64,000 bases of DNA from Ulota crispa (taxonomy: Eukaryota > Streptophyta > Bryopsida > Orthotrichales > Orthotrichaceae), in assembly GCA_963920765.1 (NCBI GenBank), contig OY987244.1:18952358-19016357 (forward strand). Direction: 5' to 3'. Shown piece after piece: positions 35,836-48,116 of the stretch. The translations under genes were made by a program, and so were the position numbers. The first letter of the stretch is position 1; each line of letters begins with the position of its first letter. A model generated the notes under the pieces. The model saw nothing but the letters and a program-made list of their open reading frames with translations, ran no database searches and was not told the origin of the DNA.

Positions 35836-38215
35836 GATCTCTGATCTGCAGCCACATCATCGCCATGCCGGATTCGTTAATATCAGCTCCTGGAGTTCGC
35901 CCCAACACTCGAGCTGGTGGGGAGATTGTCGGTACTCCAACAATGGCACGAACTTTGTGGGTATCGTATGGTCAATAAAGTCAATAGTGGTTGCTTTCAA
36001 ATCCCGGTGATGGCAAAAAATGTGGCCTTTGATCACGTAGTTTGTGGAACTCTCTCAATTGGTTATGAATATTTTTACTAACGATTTGGTTATTTTGCAG
36101 AAGTAGTCTGAGGAGCGACCAGTTTTCAGTAAAAAACAGCCACATCTCCACATCTAGCTGATGTGCAAAAATGTCTACGACAGACTGTATAGTACTTTTT
36201 ACGCACTGAGAATGCTAGCTCTGCTCTTTTTACACGTCATTAAAAAAATTGGCAACTTTACCCTAACGTTTACTCGTGGGGCATGCTCTCGGCAAACCTA
36301 TCCACGGAAAATCATGTGCACCAAGTTACTCCAAAATCTTTCCTTTACATTAAAATTGCGTAAGATTTTGATGAAGAAAAGGTCTAGAGTCATTGACGAA
36401 AATCTGGATTCCAAAATTCGTTTCGTACGCATTTGTGGGAGTCAAGCAAGCGAAGCAGACTGGCCTCTCCCACTTTTGTCGACACTCAGATGCAAGTATT
36501 TAGTACGTCTTTCTACCGACAGCTTAAACCGCAGCACGAAACCGCTCGTGAAGGCACTTAACTCAGAAAAAAAGCGAAGCAAATCCTTTCGGTAAATGTA
36601 ACACATTAATATTTTCAATACGGTAGAGATCAATTTTGCCCAGCAAGAAAGAACTTGACACTCTGTACTGAATATCCAGATTAATAAACAAGTTCATTGC
36701 ATGTTTCGATTCTTTCGCAACGGAGCAGATACTGAAAATATATATTAGCCCGCAAGCGACTGACACAATCCAGAGCAACTTTCGATGCATCCGCTCATTG
36801 TTCCACAGAGACTTCGGCATCTAAATGGTTCTAGAAGTCTATTTCCTCCGCTTGTTTCGACAAGTTTCTAGCGGGAGGTAATGAATTGCCGCTTGGACGA
36901 AAAGCAGGAAAGTTTACCCCGTTAAATTAGCAACATAAGCACTGAAAAACGAGAACACTGATTACCAATTGCAACGAGATTTTACTAGAGAATACTGGTG
37001 AAACTTTCAGAACGCTGCAACATCAACTGACATTCAATTTCCCCACACAGGAACGCACCTGATCGATTGAGGTCCTTCACAAATCTCCGACCAAGCCAGG
37101 AAGTCGAATCCACCAGTTCGAAGCTCACCAATGCAAGCACAAACAGAACCACGCACTAGCTATTGGGCAATGAAAATAGAAACATTTGGGATGCAATTCT
37201 ATATACTCACAACCTGATTTACTAGTAAACTGCATGGAGTCTCGTTATTCAGAAGCTTTAGTTTGGATAATTGCACACGAGCCTCGTCCATGTTTGCTTA
37301 GCCATTGGATGTAACAAACTAAACGCTCAAGGTCACTCTTTAGTATGCCACTTTAGTGACGTTCGACTTCCTCTGGAGTGGCACACTACACTCCCCACCA
37401 GCTTCTAAGTCACCACCAAATCTGCAGGTACCACCATATGTACTAGCCTTGTGATTTTCCCTTCAAAAGCCACTGTTGCGTATTCTCAAGCTCTGTTTTT
37501 TTTATCAAGGTTTGCTGTTCTACCCCACTTTTGATGCGTTTTTGGGATACACCCTTGACCCTTGCTTCAATCTGCATTGCAAACCGAAACCAGCACTCGA
37601 CTCCAGAGCAGGCTTGAATTCTCTCTGGATCGTAAAAACAAATATCTGCATCGCTCAAGTTTCTTATAGGTGAGTTTCTGCAATCACTTCTTGCAGAGAA
37701 GGCCATGGGTTATGAGGATTCAGTAGATCAGGACTTCGTTTCATTTTCACGAACTCTGTTTGACCCAGTTAATAACTAACTAAAAGTTCCTCCGGCATAT
37801 TAGTGAGAGTCAGATTTGGCAAACCAAAATAATCAATAACAGTGGATTGGTTTGCCACAAAGCGTGACGTACAGCACAAAGTATATTCCAAGCGTCAAGC
37901 CAATCTCAATTATGTCGAGAGAAAAGGACTTGCGACAATCGGTTCATGGATAACGATCCAGTGTTTATCTTGAAGGTGTTAATCTTTCGAAGTCTTTTCC
38001 TTCAAATCAAAGCAAGGCAGCGGTGCAAAGACACAGGCAGGCAATTCAACGGGTACCAAAAGATTCTCAAGACCGATCAGACCAAACATAGGATCTGTGG
38101 AACAGCGGCAGAAATGAGATGGAGAAGTGGTGGTGCAAGTACTGTACGTGGGGTGGACAAAGCTGCAAGAGCTAAGCTCAAAGTTGCAGGAGAGCTACGT
38201 GCTATATATCCAGAA
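35836..38215. other. Unassigned stretch upstream of fructokinase
   Basis: Likely contains the fructokinase promoter close to 35836-35950. Farther out, several moderate open frames (for example 36161-36595 plus, 37443-37706 minus) show no recognisable domain. A minus-strand stretch at about 37062-37140 reads open with a good GTGCG donor and could be a non-coding leader exon. The region is less AT-rich and less repetitive than other spacers, so a rapidly evolving or non-coding gene cannot be ruled out. Confidence 0.35.
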
Positions 38216-38356
38216 AACACCATATTTTGGGGAAAAAATGCAATTTTGAGACTCTTGAATTTTGTGTTTTTTTGAAGAAGATTCACTAAATGCACTTTAA
38301 CAAATACAGAATCCAAAAGTCCCAAAATTGCATTTTTTCCCAATTTACTTAATATG
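38216..38356. repeat. Foldback related to the AGPase intron 11 element
   Basis: Starts with AACACCATATT like the element at 17436-17692. It forms a long imperfect hairpin: an arm beginning GGGGAAAAAATGCAATTTTG and its inverted copy ending CAAAATTGCATTTTTTCCC, with about 45-50 paired bases. It is non-coding. Confidence 0.6.
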
Positions 38357-40102
38357 AAGCTAGGGGATGGATGCCCTGGTGGCAGATAAGACATGTTTCA
38401 CTGTGAGTCTGAATTTGTGTCAAATGAATGCACGATGCTGATGTGAAAGAGAAGAGCAGGAGCAGAATCTACGCGGGATGCACGTTGTCCGCGGAGCACG
38501 CATCAATTCAGAGCTTGATGTTCATCTTGAGAGAGCCTGGATGCTTGCAAAGCTTGCGAAGTTTGCAGAACAAATTGCTGCTTTGATTGAATGTACTCTT
38601 GGACGAAGAACTTTCAGGACTATACATGACTTTTCGGTTCATCGTGTGCAGTCTTCACAAAAATTTGGCTGAGTGTAGCAAATTTTCTACCAAATTTTAC
38701 TTGATGCTACAGAAATACTCATGAGCATTACTGTGTTAGATCTGAAGATTTAGCAAGTTCAGCAGTGCTTTTAGCCACTTGAGCTAATTTTGAAAACCAG
38801 ATTGAGGATCACTGATGACAAAATATCCGCCACTTGGAAATGCAGGAAGTTTACAATTGTGTACTTAATTTTTTCACGTGTGTGAGTGCGTGACATTGGT
38901 TTAATTTTACAAAGATACATTATCTTACGGTATACATGTATCTTTTTATTTTTTATTTTTATTTTGGCTGATGATTTTACCACTGTTGTGCTAATTTACT
39001 CAAGATATAGTTAACCTAATAGAAAAATATAATAAGTTTATTTATTATTATTTAATTTTAAAGGTTGAAAGTAGCCGTTTGGCATATTGCTTGTATTTTT
39101 TATATAGTTGGACTAGTTTATTTTTTAAAATTTGGGCAAACTTTTTTTCCATTAGCAAAGTTTTGAGCTTTCCAAGAGCCCCTATGGTTTGACAAACCAA
39201 GCTATTAATTGACCAGTGTGAGTACAAGAAAAGGGCACTAATACCCATCTCTTATTCAAAGTTACATGCTTATCATAATTAAGTGCTCACCAAAAGATAT
39301 GTCATACAGCTTAGAGCAATTTTTATCATGCAAAATCAGAATTTGGTATAGTTTCAAAATATAGCAAGCGTACGGAAATTAGAGTTGAAGAAGCTGAAAG
39401 GATGATTTTTGAGTTTTTTCACCGATGTTTGGCTCATCAGAAGGCTCGCATTGAGCTCAACCTTGCAAGTTCTTGCCTTTTCCGTCTCAACCAAAGAAAA
39501 ATTAATATGGCACAAGCAAATCTCCACCACAGTCTAACTCAACCAAAAACCAAAAAAACACAATCATGATTCAGTTCCATCTAACATTCAAAACTCGGCA
39601 GCGACGGATGAAAGAATGTTGTCGGTATCAAATCCAAACTAAAACAGGCTTGATTGCTGTTGATTCTTTTATACAAAATGCACAATATGTCAGCAATTCT
39701 AGCTTGAAAATCCGAAACTGCCAAAATAAAGTATCGTCCAAATACAAAAGACGACAACCGCAGATTGTCATTCTTCTGACAAAGTGATCTGAGGTAACTA
39801 TGTACATCGATGAGTGTTGGATTTTCTGCGGATCTCTCCGGAATCCATCACATCTAAAAAGCAAAAGTAAAACTAAATTGAAAACACCGGAAGTCTAGAT
39901 GAGCTCCACTGGACGTTGCTACATGTCTGGACTCTGGAGTTACTGATACAACGGAAATCGATACGGTACAACACAATCTGCGTTTGACGCACTCCACTTT
40001 GCATTACAGCTCTCCTCGTCCACGTCCACGTCCACGTAGTAAGCTTAACTCCCAGTTTTGCCTCAGTCTAGAAATGTACAAGTTGTTGCAGGTGGTCTAC
40101 TT
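38357..40102. other. Intergenic, with a motif-free frame and a transposon-end fragment
   Basis: A plus-strand 64-codon frame at 38478-38672 has a helix-like, fairly balanced composition (LERAWMLAKLAKFAEQIAAL) but no known domain or clear gene context. A fragment at about 39140-39215 matches the terminal sequence (TTAGCAAAGTTTTGAGC..., and TTGACAAACCAAGC) of the 50.6 kb element. A (CCACGT)3-type repeat lies at about 40018-40036, in the probable 3' untranslated region of the AP2-like gene. Confidence 0.4.
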
Positions 40103-40900
40103 TTATGGTGCTGGAAATAGGTCCCAATGATACGCCATCTCGGCATCATGTGAGTTTGATCGAAGTATTTCCGACACCTGTTGAGGACTCAGAAGAGAAT
40201 TCACATCAAGCTGAACAGCACCATTGGAAAGATTAGAATTAACATCGCAAGGCCAAGTTGGAATGTCGCTCAAGATCTCTTCCCAAGACATGTTCAGCAG
40301 AGCATGTACATCGAACGTATCTAAACTGCTGAGTTCTGGTGAGCCGAAGTGTGTAAGGAAGAGATCGAGTTTTGAGTCTTCGAGTGTTGAAGTGGCAGTA
40401 AGTTGCTCTGTTGTGTCGGTAGGCACTGACGAAGAAGAAGCAATTGTTGTTGATGTTGTCGCCACTTCAAAGGGTACCGAACTAGTTAGCATTCTCCCTG
40501 CAGCTTTTACCTTTTGGAAATGTTGAAACACCTCTTTTGATTTGCCAGGGACCCATTCCCGTTTCGCAAGGCCTTCGAGATTCTGCTTCTCTTGTTCACT
40601 CATCGGTGGAATAGAGAAGAATTGGCCATTTTCGAGATCCAGAACTCCGTCGGCTTTGCCATAGTAGAATGCAGCTATGTCACGATGCGCCTTGGCTTCC
40701 TGAGGACTGTCATGTCCACCAAGAGGAAGATAGTTATGGCTGAGAGTTTCTCCAGAGGCCAGTTTCTCTCTGGGTGGCTTGAACCGTGGCTCCCACTTGC
40801 CGTAGTATACGATTGCACCGGATTCGTCTCTCTTAGACCTCCGGTATACCCCTGGGTAGGCATTCTCTCTGCCAGGTATGGGGTGTCGAGTGCTTACCAT
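40103..40900 (-). CDS. AP2/ERF-like DNA-binding protein, divergent (single exon)
   Basis: Probable transcription factor of 265 residues. Near the N-terminus it carries an AP2/ERF-type pattern: YPGVYRR (residues 15-21), GKWEPRF (34-40), then LPLGGHDSPQEAKAHRDIAAFYYGKADGVLDL (58-89). These line up with the family's YRGV, W.A.I, LGTF..EEAA.AYD.AA and G....NF positions. Unlike ordinary AP2 domains there is an enlarged loop between the second and third strands, plus substitutions at usually invariant spots (P for R after Y, PLGG for LGTF). The rest is Ser/Thr-rich with an acidic stretch (LDLFLTHFGSPELSSLDTF) that could act in activation. The start was chosen as the first in-frame ATG; upstream sequence is not open in this frame. 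The fold assignment is inference; an unrelated plant-specific domain is possible. Confidence 0.6.
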   Translation of the reverse strand: MVSTRHPIPGRENAYPGVYRRSKRDESGAIVYYGKWEPRFKPPREKLASGETLSHNYLPLGGHDSPQEAKAHRDIAAFYYGKADGVLDLENGQFFSIPPMSEQEKQNLEGLAKREWVPGKSKEVFQHFQKVKAAGRMLTSSVPFEVATTSTTIASSSSVPTDTTEQLTATSTLEDSKLDLFLTHFGSPELSSLDTFDVHALLNMSWEEILSDIPTWPCDVNSNLSNGAVQLDVNSLLSPQQVSEILRSNSHDAEMAYHWDLFPAP

Positions 40901-42369
40901 GTTAAGATCTGACTATTTTGCCTTAGATTCCTATCTCTAGAAGCTAACAAGGACGGTGTTGAATGTTGATTGACTAAATAAGCAAAGCGGATCGCAGGAA
41001 GTCTTAATTCTGCAATATTTCACGAGCGGACGCGGCTATCACAAATATTGATCTCTGTCATTTCTCTCTCAGCCAATTACATCGTCTTCACGAACTGATG
41101 TCTGCTCTTACCTTTCAGCAAAATGTTCTGACCTTTACTAACTACGTCGGTGTAGTTAATGATGTCATTGACAAATGCTGCAATCTTCGCACAAGGCCTA
41201 GACATCGTGATCGTGTCCCACAAGAGTGCCATCGTCGACATCTGGTGCACGCCCAACTTCAACCTCGGTAGTTGCAGTCGAATGTGCGACCGGTCCTGGA
41301 GAGCTCAACATGATACTCCCTTCGCACAACAGCGTCTTGGGCAGATGAAGATGCAGCAGCGACAGCTGCTTGTTGACACTGACAATAAAAGTAGCCATAT
41401 TGCTGTTACCCAAGCAAGCAGCTGAGCAACGTCGTAAGTCGGGTCGTAAGGTTGATGCTGAAAATGCAGGTCTTGGAAAAGGCCTCCGTTTTGTTGAAGC
41501 CTTCACGGATTTGCTTCGCTTCGCATTTTTTTTAAGTTGTCGGCAGCTCGTCGAGGCTGCCGGTCGGAACAGTGGCGTCTTTGGAGAAGAAAACATACCT
41601 GGTATCCACGAGTAACTCCGAAGACATAAGCAAGCAACGGAATAGGCAAGCCAGCCTACAAAAACAACGTGTCATATATCTATCAGAAGACTAGTAGAGA
41701 GACATATCAATACAAGAGAAACTGAAAATTAGGTTAAAAACAAGGGTAAATTAAAAGCTGCTGAAGTTTTCAACGAAGACGAAGGTGAATTGGTACGCCG
41801 AGAGAACTAATATGTCAGAGGAGGTAAACTTGTCAGAAAAGTGATTTCATTAGAAGGAATTACGGTAAACATCTCAACTGAGAAATCAACATTCTTCCGT
41901 TTTGTAACCCACGACCAAGAGAACCACATTGAACTAAGCACAGAGTAGTAGTTCAAAAAGTGTGATTATTCATCCAACCAACAAGTATAAAGCTCTTAAA
42001 AGAGGACAGACTTCCAAGCTCTCGATCAAGCAATTAATGAAGACAGTGTCTGATGCATGTCTAGGTTTCCGTTCCTATCTATTCCTCATAAAGATAGAGC
42101 AAAAGGGACATTCAGACACGGAGTGGTAATACACAAATTGCACAAATTGCACAAATTTCCAGCAAGTCTGCCTGTCGAAATGAAGTCAGGTCATACAACT
42201 CCAGTAAGACGTTAAGAAACGAACCTAGGAGTGCACTGTAGAATTTCGCCTCCGAGAGGTCATCTAGCCAAGGTCTAGTGGTTGTCGGAGCCATCCAATC
42301 GGGTACCGTGCGATAGATACCATACTGTTTCAACAACTTAAACTCGTTCATCGCTACACATAATAGCAA
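40901..42369 (-). other. Exon-like pieces upstream of the AP2-like gene, unresolved
   Basis: Three minus-strand stretches look like exons: 42369-42180 (contains MNEFKLLKQYGIYRTVPDWM, then an AKFYSALLGSFLNVLLELYD helix), 41657-41600 (AGLPIPLLAYVFGVTRG between an AG acceptor and a GTATG donor) and about 41230-41112 (AAFVNDIINYTDVVSKGQN before a strong GTAAGAG donor). A fourth at 41009-40914 has an acceptor and stays open. NDIINY with its surroundings faintly recalls the NSE metal-binding motif of class I terpene synthases, including the microbial-type enzymes of non-seed plants. The usual Ser and Glu are not in place, and I could not join all pieces in frame. Alternatives are leader exons of the AP2-like gene or a decayed gene. 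Confidence 0.25.
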
Positions 42370-43122
42370 TACTCTGCCAGGAAATCATGAAGAGAACAAA
42401 AACTGGAGAATCATAAGTGATCTCTCCCACTCGCGCTCCCAACAACTATAAGTGTGCCTTCGCTCCCTACTTACAAGTTGGTAAGTACTTCCTCTTCACC
42501 CTATAAAGCAAACTGCCACAATCACAGAGGAAGTGGAGACGAAGATGGACACATATAAATACACAGCGACACTCTGTGATAACACACCGGAGGTGGAAGG
42601 CCCGGGGGGTGGAGGGGGGAAGCGTTCTGGAGCGGGTGGAAGAGGGTCTAGGACGGGTGGAGCCGTGGCAAGAGGGGGTAAAGGATCTGGAACAGGTGGA
42701 AGATCCAGAAAAGACGGGTGCTCAAAAAAGTGGAAGCTGAAAACTTGCTTATATATAATAAAAATCTTAGCGTGATTTGACCGAAAACTTTTTCAATCCT
42801 CAGAGTCTTCTCCTCTGGAACAATAGCTTGTAATAAATTAATGGCAATAAACTCCGAGTTCACATCTTCTGGTTAGATAATATCCAGTATCAACCGATTC
42901 AACGTTATTTTACACTGCGGATGCTTTTCCTGCTGGAGACTACAGTGCTACAAAGAATGTGTCTGTACTGCTAACTGATTTTGCATGTGTATCTAAAAAT
43001 CCTCGCAAGCAGAAGATTGACGTTGCCGAGTACTGTTGCTACTGAGGCTTTCTAATCTAGTGAATGAAATGTTTCAAATGACGACACGGCTCAACACCAA
43101 GCTTCGTCGGGGATGTGCTAAT
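42370..43122. other. Spacer between unresolved exons and the fibrillin gene
   Basis: Contains a purine-rich GGTGGA-type repeat tract at about 42590-42710 (coding for Gly/Arg-rich peptide by composition only) and the 3' flank of the fibrillin-like gene. No gene was seen. Confidence 0.4.
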
Positions 43123-46100
43123 TTACGACTTTCTGGTGAAAATGAAGAGTTCACCTTGTTGACCTCGGTTAATTCGCAAAGTTTCGTCCAGATAAAGGAC
43201 TTCCCACTCGGCTATTGATTGTAATGCCTGTGGCAGAGTTACTCTCAATGGGGGCAAGTCATCATCAAAGTGCGTGCCTAGTATCTCCTTCGGACGGAGC
43301 AAAAACGTGTCAAACGAGACAAGTCCAGCTTGTCCGTTGCGTAAGCTCTCCCAGCTCCCTTGCACTGCAACCTCCAATAGACCGAGAGGTCCTAACCTGT
43401 AGAAGACAACCACTAGCCACGTCAGAAATCCTCTACCAAATGCATGACAGCTTTCAGACACTCCTTTGTAACTCACACTACAAAACCAACATAGCCAATC
43501 GCATATCTACATTAAAAACATCTTTCAAAAACCTAAAGGAAAGCACAATCCCAATTCTATTTACATTTAAATGTTTATTGTGAAAATATTGATCATACTA
43601 TTCACAATATGATCAATCCAACTAAACATTTCAAAACCAAGGAACAATTCAGGCTTTTCAGGGTTGACGAAAAAACAAAAAATCCCAGGACGTAAACAAG
43701 ACTTCGTTTGATAGTATAAAAGGCCACCTGAGCTCTGCAACGTTTTTCGCCATGAGAAGGGAGCTTCCTAAAGCATCAGCATCTATAGATGCTGCTGAAC
43801 CTGACCCCTGATTCCACACTTGCTGTCGCGGGTTATGAATCTCAACACCCGGAACTTGAGGTAGATTTCCGTTCTGAAGTGATTGAGAGACGTATCTGCA
43901 AGGAACACCGCAAGCGTATTACTGTCCAGACTCTTCAAATAACGTATAATAATGTGAAATCAAGAGGGACTGTCCACCTAGTCTCTAGTGATGTTCTCAG
44001 AACATCACATCCTAAAAGCTTCCTTAGCAAGCATATAGTAGTGACAAAACATGAGCGCAACCATTTCGAAAAAAACTACGAGGAACAACTAATGCTACCA
44101 AAAATGGTTATAATAGAGGAAGATATATGAAACGATCAATAATATTATTACGACTTAACGCTATCAAGAGTCTTGCTCATAAACAATTAAAAGACTCAAT
44201 TTGCAGCTTAGCGGGTTTCCAGAGAATTTGAGCGATATCTTACGCTAATTTCCAGTTGCCATCCAATTGTGGAGCAGATGGGATGTCGGAGAAAGCGTCA
44301 TTGATACTGCCGGACCTCATTGTTGAGCCTGTGTCTTCCTGGTTCAGTTTCACTTCATATCCAGGATTCATAACTTTCAATCGATCCACCGTAGCAGTAA
44401 TTTCCGAGTTCTTCGGCTTCGGGCCATTCTGCGGCCCCTGCAGAGCAACCTAAGCAACAAGAGGTTAGAAAAGAGTTCAGTGTTTCCACTTCGGTTAAGA
44501 TAATCGTCATGCCACGATCACTGGTCCACGAGATTTGAACCAATTCAAAAGGTCCTACATTGATTACAGATATACCAAACCTAAGATTTAAAAAGGCATT
44601 GCATTTCCGTAGCTTGACAAAAGCAATTACCAGCATAAAGTCCAGCATGCTGGACACTATGAGAAGGGAATTGCGAAACTACTGACTATCTAGAGGGAAA
44701 AAGTTGTGGTGGTGAAAGAAAAGTTCAAATGAAGCTCTCTATATACCTCTCCTGCAGATTTGATGATTTCCAGAAGAGATGCTTTTAGTTTGATCCGATC
44801 GAGCTCTCGACGCACTCGTTCTGCCTTTGCCTCAGTTTCTGCGGAGATAATTAATCGCCTGTCTTCTCTGAACAAATTAAATCCATGAATAACCTTTAAT
44901 TAGAACCCCACACATGCGAAACTGACTTTGAACTCAAAAAACAATTTCATTTCTATCAAATAAGTTGCTCCTAGTATCATAATTTCTAAATATAGAAGCA
45001 CATTCATAAGTATAAACACCTAACACAGTATTGACGAAAAATACTAGATCACAGCAAATTTACACTACGAAACTTCAGTATAAATGTCCTATAGTAGCAG
45101 TGTTCATGCACCAACGTTCCGTGAGAATTAGTAAGCTGAACAAACAAAAATACCTTTCTTGCGCATCTGCAGTAGCAGCAACACCCCGAGCCCTCATTTG
45201 CCTGTGAACATCCAAGTGAACTCAGTGATTGAGAAAGTACCACCACGTCCGCATGCAACTTTCTTATAACTATAACAGAGTTTTGATACATTTAGTTTTC
45301 ACACGTGTGTTTTTTTGAAATAAACCAACAAATGTTCTCAGATTCTTTTGATATTTTAGTACGTTTGATACAAACATTGTACGTGTAAGGAATTGCATAT
45401 TTACCATGCCATGGGCAGAACGACCAGAGGAATGTAGATAAGCCATCTCTCAGTCAGTCCCACAAGGGATTGCAGCTCAAACGCTGCAAACTGCAGATCC
45501 GTGCCAAACGATACAACAAGTTAAATAAGGAAATACCTGCATAGGTTAGCGAGCACATTACAGAAACTACTGTTATGGCAGAAAATTTAGACTACCAAGT
45601 TTGTCAGCTAAATGCATGAGCTGAAATAGTTTTAAATATGCAGCAGACTTCATTACTCATGAATGAAATGGGCCAATGATAATGTAAATACCCTTTCAGC
45701 TCCAGCCTCAAATACAGTAGTAAAGGATGTAGCAACCGATTCTTTTAAGCCGTCAGGTGTAAGATGAGTTGCCTGAAACACAATTCATGTCCACTTTTTA
45801 AAATCACAAACGCGTACAGATAATTTGGATGGCAGCATGGATCGATATCTAGTAAAATTGAGTTTGAGACATTAAGAGAAGGACTTGAAAGAGGAATTTT
45901 AAGTCTAGATAGAAAAAACGTTTGCTGTTTACTGGCCATCCTACGATGAAGGTCCCGGTGTACGACCGAACTTCCTACTTGGAATTGAGAACGAACCACA
46001 TCAATTGCTGAGCCAAGGGTGTCCGTAAAATTATCAAGCAATCCGTTCCGCCATTCATCAAAGTTTTGCTGTACAACCAACACCATGAATCTGGTCAGGA

Positions 46101-48116
46101 AGGATTACTATTGACACGAGGATTTACAAATCCAACCGCACAGGAACTTCACAAAAAAAACAACAACAAAAGCTAGAGACAGCAATCACATATGAAGAAT
46201 TTCAACGATTGTGGGAGCTTTCAACCGATTTATAAGATTTACATGATACCAGCTATCAGCAATCCCAAAATCTTCATCTTACACTTGTGGAAGAAAAGAG
46301 GGATATTCATACCGGTTTTTCCAAGATCTCCTTCACTTCCTTCTCCAAATCATTTGGGTTAACCTGCTCAATCAAAGATTACGTATTAGGTCTATGAATG
46401 TAGGAGATGGAACAGTCCATGTGAACTTGAGATGTAAACCTGCCGAAAAAAATCTCGAATGGGTTTGCATACTTACGACAACTTGTCCACTGACCACGGT
46501 TATCACCTTGTCAAAAAACTGCACAAAAAAAAAGATTAAATTCAGGCTAGATCATAAATGACTTAGACGTCATAGCGACAATAACAGGCAGACCCAAAAT
46601 GTAAATACCATTGGGGTACAGCCCTCACGAAGAGCACTGGAAGCCCAAACTGGCGAGAATGAGGATCCCTAGAAAGCAATTTACATTTTTCTGAAACGTA
46701 AGAGGAGATCCCAACGCGTCCTTAGAATTCGAAATTCTACAGAACGAAGCTTTTTTTTTAAAGTCTGGCACTGATCTAAATCTTCCGACTCTATAATTGT
46801 TGGTAGAGCTCTGCTATTACTATCTCGACCATAATGCAAAACTTCTACATCAGCATCCACTATGCGTTCTCATGTACGTACCTTGCTTGATTTGAATCCT
46901 CCTACCACCTTGTCAAGCAATGTCTGCCAGAAACAACATTTAACATGAAGATCAGGCTAAAAGCAAGTGAATGCTATTTGCGTAACTGTAAGACTAAAAT
47001 CATATGTAACAGTATGGGTATTAGAAGATTTATAGAGCAGCGTAGAGCGCGTTCGCTACGATAATTAATTAGTATCTCCAACAAGATACTTTGAATGAAA
47101 CATATTCAAAACTCTTTGTAAGTTACTTACAGGATTTAAAGATGCCAAGGCTGCGCCGTCTGTGAATGACACCGACTTGTCACCCATATCAACCCCAGGA
47201 CCCAAAACCAGCATGGCAGAGGTGGCCGCCTCAACAGCTTTCACGCCCCATCCATTCATCATATCATCTCTTTTGGACCTGCCCTTAGATTCTGATGTAG
47301 AGGCATCCTCAGTGTCATCGATGTCTTGTCCTTCTGATCTGGAAGAAAAAAATGAAACTTTCTGCTAAATGCTCAATCTTGTCAACTCCTCCTCCTCAAA
47401 ATAAACAATTTTCATAAATACCCTAACTCAAGTATTTGGTTGCGCTGTGTAGGATATGTATATAGCAAGTATGCCAATCACCGAATACACTCTCTAGGTT
47501 TTAAACATCCAATGATGACAAGAGATATTCAACAGTTCACATTACCAATGCGTTCAGAAAGATTACTCAAAAAATACACAGTAATCACTAGCCATGTAGT
47601 CAAAAGAGTACGTGAGTTTCTTCAAATCGCCAATCAAAATATCATAACTTTTGACACATGTAAAATTCTCGCAGCGTATCTATATAGAAATGTAACCAAA
47701 AAAATCACGAAATTTGAAGAATTGTTTCTTATTATGTTTTAATAGACATGGACGCAAAGCTGGTGAGTGCGTTCAATGTCAATAGTAAAATTTGCACCAA
47801 CATTATACTCGGAAAAGTTAAAAAGCAAGGGTCATAAATATAAAGAAATGGAAACAATGTTTATGCCTGAGATTGCATACCTCAACGCTTTCAGCCAGTG
47901 CGTGCCCTGCCGAGAATTCAAACGACCGCCATTGGATTTCCTTTGAATTCTCACATTTGCTGTCCGCTTCCTCCCAATTCCAGCTAAGCACCGAATCCTC
48001 TTCTCTTCATGAGGTTGCAGTAACCTAACCCTAGAGTATCCAGCACACGTCCTTCCACTGCAGCTGCTGCTAATGCAGGAGGAAACGACACTCTCTGGTC
48101 GTACAACGACTAGCAT
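43123..48116 (-). CDS. Plastid PAP/fibrillin-domain protein with long N-terminal extension (14 exons)
   Basis: Fibrillins (plastid lipid-associated proteins) bind lipophilic compounds at plastoglobules and thylakoids. Exons: 48116-47881, 47338-47131, 46923-46882, 46668-46609, 46518-46477, 46363-46313, 46068-45979, 45772-45692, 45490-45405, 45201-45154, 44867-44747, 44449-44244, 43895-43728, 43396-43123. They join in frame with GT-AG ends to 570 residues. Residues 1-78 are Arg/Ser-rich, like a transit peptide. The PAP domain fills about residues 370-570: ITATVDRLKVMNPG, then LDGNWKLAYVSQS, and near the end WEVLYLDETLRINRG, the family's C-terminal signature. Before it lie a hydrophobic helix (RWLIYIPLVVLPMAW, about 285-299) and a charged helix (ERVRRELDRIKLKASLLEI). 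The part at about 80-265 (GWGVKAVEAATSAMLVLGPGV, FFDKVITVVSGQVV) is not a domain I recognise. The last intron has a weak GTGGCC donor. The single membrane-spanning segment is unusual for fibrillins. Confidence 0.85.
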
